From NCBI RefSeq assembly GCF_003144115.1, contig NW_020312001.1, positions 834,722 to 898,721 on the forward strand: a DNA stretch of 64,000 bases, given 5' to 3'. Under the pieces are notes generated by a model that made no database searches, was not told the origin of the DNA, and saw only the letters and a list, made by a program, of their open reading frames with translations. Positions 22,524 through 31,938 of the stretch are shown here, piece after piece. Position numbers and translations under genes: made by a program. The stretch comes from Tilletiopsis washingtonensis. Taxonomy: Eukaryota; Basidiomycota; Exobasidiomycetes; Entylomatales. Within the stretch, counting starts at the first letter, position 1; each line of letters opens with the position of its first letter.

Positions 22524-25500
22524 GCCTGGGTGGTGATGGAGGTGTGAGCGAGAGGAGCGAGAAGAGTGCCAGCTCGCACAAAGTGCGCCTCTCAGGAGCC
22601 CCGCGCCGCCGCAGGCCGGCCGCCTGCAGCGGCCAACTTGAGGCGCATGCGCACGCCGCCAGCACGCGCCAAGTCCCGAGATCCGCCCGCCGTCTGCTAT
22701 CGCCCGGCCACCTCACCTCAAGCCTGCCCCTGGACGAAGGCACCATCCACCTCCTTTATGTCCTCTTGCTTGCTGACTCCGTTTCTTGCTCGCGCTGCGC
22801 TGCGTGTGCTCTGGCCGAGGCAGAGCAGACGGGCGAGAAGGAAGCGTCGGCGCGCCCGCACCTAAAGCCGCGGAACCCGGTCCGCGCGGCGCGCACGAGC
22901 CGCCGCCGCCGCCGCGCTCTCGCTGTTCCCACCGCAGTAAGAGTCGGCATCGTCGTCTCGCCTCCTCTGCGGCGCTCTATCTCACCTACGAGGCCTGGCT
23001 TTTGGGTTCATAATCCAGCAGAGACGGAGCAATACCACACCTGCAGCTTGCGTGGCGGACCAACGAGGTGCGCGCTCCGCAAGACCGAGAAGCGACGAAC
23101 TGGTCAGCGTTTGCGCGCGGAGACGTGCGAAGCTGTTCGGTCCTTTGCCTCCAGACGATTATGAGCAAAGGTCTGTCTGCAGGGCTCGGCAGTCAAATGC
23201 TGAGAGCAGCTGTGCATGGAGTTCAGGTCCTGCGCCGATCTCTGGCGGTTGCAGCATGCTCTCAGACGGGATCTCTCTGCTACGCGGGCCGCTCGCCTGG
23301 CAACGCAGACGTGCAACAGCGTCGATCCTTCGGCACGCCCCCGGCATCAGCAAAATGTTGCGTCTGGCCGACTGCGAGATCCGCGATATTGTCAAGGGTC
23401 CTCTGTCAAGAGTCCTCCGGTCATTCAGCGAGGCGATGCTTCCCTTCGTGCCGAGGGAGGAGCCTCTGACCATGCGGAAGCCTCAGGCCCCGGCCTGCTG
23501 AGAAGCCGCTCTCATCATTGGCAGCCTCATGACTTGCCTATCGAGACCTATCCATCGAGCAGCACCAGGCGTGTGCAGGCGTTGCTGGCCGGCGATCTTC
23601 TGGCGCACCATCCGCTCGGCGAGGCGCCTCGACCCGCGGAAGCCATCGCGTGGACTCGGCGAGAGGCCGGAGCGGATGCGCTGCTTCTGGCTGGCAGCTT
23701 GCCTCTGCCGACGTCGCCGAGGCTGTCGCCGACGTGACATGCTCAACGGCATCTCATAAGCATGTCCACGCCGAGGCGCGGCTGTTCTCATGCGAGATGG
23801 GCAGCGCCAGATGGCAGCAGCAGCAGCAGTGCGCGGCGTGGTGCTGCTGCTGGGGCGGAGCGGCCTCGCGCTCAGGGTCCAGCCGCCGCCGCGAGCCGCG
23901 TGCCCGCGATGGCTTGGCGGCGTGCGGACGCCGCTGCGCCTCTGCTTCCGCGCAGGGGGCGCATGCGCGATGCCGAGGCGGCCCCGCCTGCCGCGACGGC
24001 GCTCCATCTTGCCGCGGGGAGAGCGAGGCCGCCACAAAAGCAGCAATCGGCACGGTCAGCGCTCCGCCTGCTGCTGAGATCGAGGCTGCGGCGCTGCGGC
24101 GGAGGTCCAGCTTGATATCGCCCTCGCACGGCCGCACCACCTCGCGCACAGGAGGCATCCGGGCGGGTGCGTCATCCCATCCCATCAGAGGCTCGCAGAC
24201 GCCCCTCTGCGCGCGACGGCACCTTCTCGCCGCCGCTTGGCGCCTTTCAACAGGAGAGGAGCAGCGCTCTCGTCGCAGCTTGACAGGCGCGCGTGACTGG
24301 CCGCTGCTGGCCGCTTCCTTCGCGCGTGTCCCTCGCGGTCGAGGTGCAAACGAAACTCGAAACCGACGGCGAGCCAGCGCTGGCGCGGCCGTACCTCGCT
24401 TTCCGCGTCGCGCGTGCTGCCGCACGAAAGACGCACGCGCACGCCTGCGTCATAGCGGCCACGCCCGCTGCGGCGCTGGTGCTGGATAAGGCCGCCGAAT
24501 TAACGCTGCTGCAGCGTTGAAGGGGGTCAGTGCAACACCTGCCGAATCTGGAATACAAACATGCACCCCCTGACAGCGCCCGCGGTGGGCGAGAGTGTCG
24601 CTGGGCTCCGACGGCCAGAGCGCAGCTGCGGCAAGAGCATCGACCCCTCGAGCCTCGAGCGTGCGCTTCGACACCTCGCTGCTGCGCTGGCGTTGCAGGA
24701 GGCGTGATGGGGTCCCGTCGCCGGGACTGCAGCGGCAGCGGCAGCAGGGCGGTAGGCGGGCGGAGCGCGATCGCTGCTGCCCTGCCGCTGCGGCTGCATC
24801 ACGGCGCAGCACACTCGACTCGAGCCGTGCGCGCGCGCGCATGCACGATGGCCTGCACCTGCCGGCTGGGGCGGCGGCCGGCCGAGGCTCTAAGTCTCGC
24901 GCAGTGCCTGAGCGGCAGGTGCAGGCCGCGGCGCCGCGCAACGCTGTGATGGCGCGCGGCGCGCGGCTGCGGCTGGGGGCTGCCGCCGCGCGCTGCCGCT
25001 GTCGCCGCCGCCGCAGAGCGCCCTGAACGCGCGCGCTGCTGCCAGCACCAAGCTGCTAGCCGCACCCTTGCCTTCGCTCGTGCTATCCTCCGTCCGCACC
25101 TCCCTCCCGCCGCGCCCGAGACGACCCCAGCAGGTGCTTCAGCCCTCGACACAGCACCGCGCCCTTCCTCCTCGCAGCGCCGCCTCTGAGCGCCCTCTTC
25201 CCGCGCCGTCTCCCAGTGGCGCCGGCCACGCGAGAGCACACGCGTCTGCACGTGCGACTCGCCGCCAGCTCACGCCGAGCAGCGACCGCGACGACGACGA
25301 CGAGAAGCGACTCGCTCACGTAGACTGCACCTCTGCCGGCGAGCTCTTCTCTCTGCCGCAAGAGCGCCAGTCGGCTTGGTGCAAGGGCGCGCCTCTCGCA
25401 CGCACTCCGCCAGCGCCTTGCCTTGGCTCCTCGCTGCCAGCGCAGACGCAGCCTTCGCTCGTGGCACAGCAGCCTCAGCGCATCTCTGTTACGCACTGCT

Positions 25501-25714
25501 GTCGCTCGTGCACTAGCTCCTAGGCTGCTATCGCCCGCACTTCTGCTCTAGCCCGAGCACTGCGGCGTCCACCTGCGAGCGGTGAGTGTGGCCTCTGGGA
25601 AGAGTGGCGCTGGCGGGGCTGCCTGCGGCTCTTCGCGGAGCGCTCTGCGGCCAGCGTGCTCACGCTGCCTGCTCTCAGTCACCTGCTGGCCCGCTCGCTG
25701 CGTCTGCGACCTTG
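22524..25714. other. 3.2-kb gene-poor divergent region
   Basis: This is the longest stretch without a supported gene, between GcvT (-) and the Bni4-like gene (+). Frames on both strands give only Arg/Ala/Ser/Gly-rich strings. It includes an alternating purine-pyrimidine run near 24829 (GCGCGCGCGCATGC). A donor-like GGTGAGTG at 25580 and a branch/acceptor ending CTCTCAG at 25679 could be a 5'-UTR intron of the Bni4-like gene. No tRNA, rRNA or transposon remnant was recognised. Confidence 0.5.
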
Positions 25715-28700
25715 ATGGCGATGTCTCTCGCTCTGAACTGGTCACCGCCGCCCTCGTCGCCGCTCTTCGACGACGCACCAAACGTGCACGGCGCGGTAGA
25801 GAGCGAGCCGCGGCGCTCGACATCCTCGGCGCAGGGCGGCGGCGACCCGCGCCGGCACGCGCATCAGGCCTCGTCGTCGTCGCTGCACGGCCTTGCGGCG
25901 CCGCCGACGGTGCGCAGCAACAGCACGTCGCCGCAGCCGCGCAGCTACGCCGCCGCCGCCGAGCAGCAGCAGCCGACGCGCGCCGCATCCGTGCCGCCGC
26001 CACAGCAGCAGCAGATGCAGCAGCAGCAACAGCACATGCAGCAGCAGCAGATGCAGCAGATGCAGCAGCAGCAGATGTTCCAGCTGCCCGCCATGGGCGG
26101 CTTTGGCGCGCCGTTTTCGTCGCAGGTGAGTGCCCGGCGTGCCGCGTGTGCCGGCAGGACCGCTGAGCGACAATGCTGACACGCTGCCCGCAGATGATGC
26201 CCGGCATGCCTGCATTCGGCCAGGCGCCGATGATGGGCGGCCCGGCGCCGATGGCACCGCCAAACCAGTTCGCGTGGGCGCAGTACCAGCAGATGCTGGC
26301 GTCGCAGGCTCGGCACCACGCCGGCGGAAGCGACCACTCGGGCGGCTCCAGCGCGGCGGAGGACGGCCGCCGGCGACGCACGACGTCCGGCCCGCAGCGG
26401 CCGCCGCCGCTCACCTACAACGACACGCTGACGCAGCAGGCGTACCCGGGCGTGTACGTGGCCAACGCGGCGATGCGCGCGCTGCCGCCGAGCGGCATGC
26501 TGCCGCAGTCGACGCACTCGTCAGGCTCGTCGAACAACTCCTCGGGCAGCCAGGCCGGCAGCAACGGCAGTGGCGGCTTCCACCCGTACCGGCGCGCGCC
26601 GACCCGGTCCGACGCTGCCAGCAACCCTGCGCCGATCCAGTTCGGACACCCGACTGCATCGCCGCTGCCCTCGCCGACGCTCAATGGCTCGCTCCATGCC
26701 GGCTTGCCGCCACGCACGCGCTCGTCTAGCACCGCCTCGGCGGGCAGCGGATCGGCACGCACGGGCGGCGCGGCACCTGTTTCGTACTCCTCCGTCGCCG
26801 CCGGCAGTGTACGAGCTGCCCCTCACTCGCAAGCAGTGCCGCAGGCCGGCCTCTCGCACCTGCGCGGTCCCGGCTCGCGCTCCTCGACACTGCCGTCGTC
26901 GAGCAGCGACTCGCTGCCGCGCCGTCCCGAGGCCTCGCGCTCCGACAGCGGGCGCTCCGATTCGGGCTCCATGACGCCGCCGAGCCACTCGCGGCAAGAG
27001 TCGTCGTCTTCGATTGCGAGCTCCACCGGCGGCCGCACCACGCCGACACCGGCCAACGCCGGCGTCGGTGGCAAGAAGCCGTCACCGCTATCGCAGCGGG
27101 CGCAGCCGACTGCAGATGATGACGATGACGACTCTGCTGCAGTGTACGGCGGCAGCGATGACGGCAACGACGGGCGAGCTACGCCAGTGCAGCCTGCCGC
27201 CGCCGCACCCGCCAAGAAGGGAGGTCTGGGCAAGCTGAGGAAAGCCCTGTCGTTCTCGACGCTGTCGGAGATCCAGGCTGCCGAGGCTGCCGCTGCCGCG
27301 CCGGAACGGCAGCAGGGCGGCCGCGTCATCGGCCGCAAGTCTGATGCTGTCTCCAGCCAGCCGCCGGCCTTCTCCAACTCGTCGGCGGACACGAACGGCT
27401 CGACGGGCTCGACGCGCTCCACCTCGCCGCCACGGACGCCCGACAACGGCGCACCGGTCATGCCAGCCTCATCCGCCGCGTCCATCAGCTCGCGGCGCAG
27501 CGGCCGCCCGCCGCTGTCGGGCTCGGCCGAGGGCGGCGGCGGCAAGCGCAGCCTCTTCAACCGCAAGTTCAACTCGTCGACGGACAACATTTCGATCTCG
27601 TCGACCGTCTCGAGCGCCTCGGTCATGCTGCGCAAGGTCGGCAACCTCGGCAAGCTGGCGCGCCGGCACAGCCTCATGGGCCTGACGAACATGTTCAACA
27701 AGGACAAGGACGGCGGCCGCGACGGCATGCAGGGCGACGCCTTCGGCACGATCCCGGAGCGCGGACCCGGCGCCGCAGACGACTCGACGCTCGCGGCGTC
27801 GTCCTCGTCCTCGACGCTGTTCGGCAAGAAAGACAAGAAGGCCGACAAGGCGAGCAAGACGAAGAAGGGCGCGCCGGCACTGGCCTCCGTCTCGCACGCG
27901 ACCGTCGAGCTCGAGTCGTCCGACATGATGACGCCGGCGGCCTCGTACGTGCGGCAACACCAGCTGCAGATGAAGGCCGAGGCCGAGGCGCGTGCCGAGC
28001 GCGAGCGTGTCGCTGCTGCCGCCGCTGCTGCCGCTGAGTCCGAGGCCCGCGCGCGTGCGTCCAAGACGAAGACGACAGACGACGTCATGGAGACGCGGCA
28101 GAAGATGGTCGAGCGCGAGAAGGAGCGGCTGAAGAGCAAGCGCGGCTGGCGCAAAAAGCTCGGCGTCGGGTCGTCGACGAGCTCTGCCGCCGCCGATGCC
28201 GCTGCCGCTGCTCCGACGGGCCTTGAGACCATGCCCTCGAGCTCGTACACCCAGGTGTCGCCAGCAGGTTCCACGCCGCTGGAGGAGCCTCAGCACGCCC
28301 CCTACGCCGGCTACGCAGGCGCCGCAGCAGGCAGTGCCAACGGCTACGACGAGCAGGCGTATGACGGTGCGGGCTACGACGACGACGAGGAGCCGCTGGC
28401 GCCGCCACGGCTGCCAGGCTCGCGCGGCGGCGAGGAGTCTGGCGACGAGTTTGAGACCGACAGCCTGCGCCACTGGGGCGAGGGCATCGAGCAGGCGCGT
28501 GCCAGCGCCGCCAACATCAAGTCGGTGCGCGGCATCCTTAAGAACACCGGCCAGGAGCGGCCGAGCGGGCCCGCTGGCGTCGGTGCGTTCGAGAAGCCAT
28601 TCGCGGGTCGCCTGCGCGCCAACTCGTACGACGCGCCGCCCGTTGCGGCCGCTGGCGGTGTGACGCCCGGCGTGCCGCTCATGTCGCAGATGTCTGAGAC

Positions 28701-29130
28701 GCCGGCGGGCACGGACCGCATGGACGGCGTGGCGCCGCTGCGGCCCGACTCGCCGGCGTCGGGCGAGCGCACGCCGACGGTCGAGTCGCCGATCGGCAGC
28801 GCGCGCAACCTGCCGTCGGGCGCGCCGATGGGCCACCACTCGAACTCGTCGATGCCGACGCTCTCGCTCATGATGAAGCCCGGCTCGTCGAACAGCGTGC
28901 CGCAGCGCTCCGTCACGGCGCCGCAGAAGAAGCGCATCATCTTTGCCGAGCAGCAGATCTTCCACTCGACGTGGCCGGCACACGTGTACGACCGCCGCGG
29001 CGAGCTGGCGACGTGCAATCGCCTCACGCCGCTGCTGGCGCAGCGCATCAAGGAGGAGCTCAACACGTACAAGATGGAGGAGATGGCCGTGGCGCCGACG
29101 AGCCGCATCAACACGCACTTCTTCGTCTAG
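25715..29130 (+). CDS. BNI4: Bni4-like bud-neck / PP1-targeting protein
   Basis: Two exons, join(25715..26125, 26194..29130), give 1115 residues. Almost the whole protein is disordered: a Gln/Met tract (about residues 95-125), long Ser/Pro/Gly/Thr regions, acidic runs, and a charged helix near residue 750. The assignment rests on the last ~65 residues: KKRIIFAEQQIFHSTW, YDRRGELATCNRLTPLLAQR, IKEELNTYKMEEM and the final INTHFF. The ATCN-LTP-LAQ-IKEELN and THFF blocks are the conserved C-terminus of Bni4, and RIIF sits where the RVxF-type PP1-docking motif is found. In yeast Bni4 brings Glc7 phosphatase and chitin synthase III to the bud neck; the same role is inferred here. The start is the first ATG of the tandem ATGGCGATG. 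A second in-frame ATG lies two codons later. Confidence 0.8.
26002..26083 (+). repeat. Gln/Met-rich coding repeat in the Bni4-like gene
   Basis: About 27 codons of CAG/CAA with interspersed ATG and one CAC. The structure is like the tract in the ArfGAP 6 kb away, but flanking sequences differ, so it is probably convergent low complexity rather than a duplication. Confidence 0.75.
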
Positions 29131-30394
29131 ACGCTCACCCCGCACACCTTTCTCTTCTGGCGGCGCGCCGCTGCTGCTCTTCCTGCCTGCCCTTTATTTT
29201 AGCCCGACGCGTCCGCACGAGCACATCGCTCAGCTCCTCGACGAGCGCCTTCATCACCGATTCAGGCGCTGCGTCTCGCCAGCCGAATCCTGTTTCCAAG
29301 GACGATGCCGCCTCTCCCGCCACGCTCTCAGTCTGCCCCCTTTGCCTCGTCCTCATCCATCTGCGCCTCGGCGCTGCGTCCGCCATGCATTACAAGTCTC
29401 CGACCCGGCTCCGTCCATCCCTCCACGCTCTCTCATCCGTCCGTCTTCGGCCTGCGCGATCAAGACCTACAGTACCTCACGCTCTCTTATTCCCGCGTCC
29501 CGGCAGCCCATCGACCAGCTCTCGGCCGCGCGTCAGCACGCACGCTGCTGCCATGCTCGCATCGGCCGCCCCTCTCCTCCTCTCCCTCGCCAGCACGCCG
29601 CACCAGCGGCCCTCCCTCCCATCTCACGATCCAAGTCGCCCGTCTCTGTCTCTCTCTCTCACTGTTCCCGCTCCAGCGCTCCGTCCCGCTCGAACTCTCC
29701 TCCCGCTCTTCCCGATCTCCGCCTTGCCATGGTGCGCCGCTGCGCCTGGTGCGCCGCGTGCGCTCCTACCCTCTCGCCCAACCCCCCAAGCCCGCCGACC
29801 CGTCGCCCGCATCCCACTCCGTCCCGGCCTGCCTGCCTGCCAGCTCCTGTACATACTCTACGCGCGCACGTCGCCGCGCCGGGGAGGACGTGCGGCGCCG
29901 GACCGAAAAAAAGACATGCCATCAGCTCGCCCAGGCGTCTGTGCTCCGCGTGAGGCCCCAAGGATGGCTCGAGGAGGGCTATCGGCATCCCAGCGGCGCC
30001 ACGTGATGCGGCGGCCGAAGCGGTCCCACGGCCAAGCGCATCTGATCTCGGGGCGCGGGCACGGCGCGAGTGTGCGATTAGCGGGCGGGGCCTCAAGTCG
30101 CCATCAGGGGTCCACACAGGCGGAGTGCCCGCAAAATCTGGCGGGGCCAGCGAGCGCGTCTGGTCTGGGGCGCCACTGCACCGCATCTTAACACGCGCGC
30201 TGCGATCTCGCTGTTGATCTCCCACCATCTCCTCCCGGCGGCCGCACCCGTCACCCGCCGGCCAGCGCAGCGCATCTTGCATCTCTGCCCGCCGCCACTC
30301 GCCGCACGCAGATGCCCTCGCCCGCCTGAGCAGCGGCCGCGCTGTAGCTGCGCTCTCACCACCACCACCCACCATCATACCCTCGCTTGCCGGC
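29131..30394. other. 1.26-kb intergenic region with long pyrimidine-rich stretch
   Basis: Lies between the Bni4-like stop and the F-box-like start. From about 29290 to 29870 the plus strand is strongly C/T-rich with many TCTCTC, CCTCC and CCCGC runs. It may be the 3' UTR of the first gene and the promoter/5' UTR of the second. No reading frame with protein character was found. Confidence 0.5.
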
Positions 30395-31588
30395 ATGCCG
30401 CCCTACCTCGCCTACCTCGCCCCGCTGCTCCCGCTCGCCGTGCTGCTGCGCGCCCGCATCGCCGCCTGTGTCCCGGCGCCGCCGTCAGGCGCCGTGCAGC
30501 AGCTGCAGCGCCTCACGCACGGCCTCGCGCTCCTCGCCGGCGCACACGTGCTCCTCGCCCTGCACCTCTACCGCGCCGTCGCCGGCCTCGGTGCCGAGAC
30601 GCCCGACGTGCCGCCGCGGCGCCCGCCGCACCGCTACGCCCACCGCACGCGCAGCTTCGCAAAGATGCACGCGCCGCCGCCGCGTCTGAGGGACACTGCA
30701 CAGAGCTGGCTCGCAGCCCGTACGCCGCAGCCGCTTAGGGCGCTGCTTGCCGCACGGCACGCGCCGCCGCCGCCGCTCAGTGCGTGCTTCCGCACGCTGC
30801 CGCCCGAGCTCAGCATGCACATCCTGCGCCTCGGCCTCGGCGACGGCACGCTGCGCCCCAGCGACGTGGCGCCGCTCTCGCACGCCCACGCCGCCCTCGT
30901 GCGCCGCCTGCTGCTGGCGCATGTGGCGCTGCGCTCCGAGGCCGCCATGCACCTGGCACGCATCGCGCTGCTCGCGTCGCCGAAGCTGTGCACGCTGCCG
31001 CAGGTGCTCTTCCTCGGCGCCACGCACGCGGGTGCCGCCGAGCAGCTGCTGCTGTTGCTCCCGGCACTGCAGACGCTGGCGCTCTCGCGGCGCGCACAGC
31101 GGGCGCTGCTCAACTCGCCATGTGCACGCCTACGCACAGGTGCACGCCCCGCGCACGTGCTGCTTGACGCCGTGCCAAGCGCGGCGCTGCCGCTCTTTGC
31201 GCACACGACGCGCCTGACGCTCTTCGTCTCTGAGCTGACATCGGCACATACGGCGGCACTGCTGGCGCTGCCCAAGCTGGCACTGCTCGAGCTGCGCCTC
31301 GTGCCCGCGGGTGGCACAGAGGAGCAGCCGTTCCGCACGCAGGTCGCGCTCCTTGTCACTGCGCTGCGCACACTGCTCGCTCAGCGTCCAAGCCTCGCAC
31401 TGGACGTTGCGGCGCCGCCACGCATCGCTGCGGCGCTGCGCCGTCGCCTCGGCATCGCGCACCACGCGGTGCTCTACGCCGAGGACGAGGACGCCGCCAA
31501 GACGTGTGTGCGCTCACTCACTCCTGCCGACGCCGGCGGCCTCGAGACGTGGAACGAGCGGGCGCTGCAGCGCGTCTGGGCCTGCTGA
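30395..31588 (+). CDS. F-box-like protein with N-terminal hydrophobic segments
   Basis: A single intronless frame of 397 residues, which is unusual here. The N-terminus has two hydrophobic stretches, YLAYLAPLLPLAVLLRARIA and GLALLAGAHVLLALHLY, that could be a signal anchor or membrane segments. At about residues 130-175, FRTLPPELSMHILRLGLGDG and the following helix (LSHAHAALVRRLLLAHVAL) resemble an F-box: L-P-P-E-L, then helices with a hydrophobic spacing. The rest is Leu/Ala-rich, with leucine-repeat-like helices (LLLLLPALQTLALSRRA). F-box proteins recruit substrates to SCF ubiquitin ligases. A membrane-tethered F-box protein is possible but not shown. I know no named orthologue. A chance Leu/Ala-rich frame is unlikely given the length and codon bias. 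Confidence 0.7.
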   Translation: MPPYLAYLAPLLPLAVLLRARIAACVPAPPSGAVQQLQRLTHGLALLAGAHVLLALHLYRAVAGLGAETPDVPPRRPPHRYAHRTRSFAKMHAPPPRLRDTAQSWLAARTPQPLRALLAARHAPPPPLSACFRTLPPELSMHILRLGLGDGTLRPSDVAPLSHAHAALVRRLLLAHVALRSEAAMHLARIALLASPKLCTLPQVLFLGATHAGAAEQLLLLLPALQTLALSRRAQRALLNSPCARLRTGARPAHVLLDAVPSAALPLFAHTTRLTLFVSELTSAHTAALLALPKLALLELRLVPAGGTEEQPFRTQVALLVTALRTLLAQRPSLALDVAAPPRIAAALRRRLGIAHHAVLYAEDEDAAKTCVRSLTPADAGGLETWNERALQRVWAC

Positions 31589-31938
31589 GCGCCGGACGCT
31601 CTCTCTCACACCATCACTCCGTCACTGCCGCCACTCGCCGCAGGCAACCCGACTTCTATCTTAGCACATCGCCTCTGACCACGACCTACTCGCCGCTCAA
31701 CCTCGCATTCACAACACAACATTGTATTTTTACCTACTTGCGCCCGCTCTGGAATTCATGTGATCTCGCCCTCTCCAGCTGTGACGCTGCGGTGCGTGCG
31801 GTGTGGTGCGGTGTGCTGGTCGTGTCGTGTCGGTCCGGGTCTTTGAGATGGTGCAGCGCGTCGTCCTTGGCGGCGCTTAGATCGGGCAGAGAGATGGGGC
31901 ATCGGGGTCAGGGCATCGGGTCGGCAAGCGAGAAGCGA
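31589..31938. other. Convergent 3' region
   Basis: 350 bp between the stops of the F-box-like gene (+) and the transcription-factor-like gene (-). It has the only notably AT-rich patch nearby (ttgtatttttacctac around 31723), fitting 3'-end formation signals. Confidence 0.5.

Noticed and set aside
23002-23018. Anticodon-arm-like hairpin with loop TTCATAA, suggesting tRNA-Met
   Set aside because: No A box, no B box, no T-arm and no acceptor pairing are present around it.
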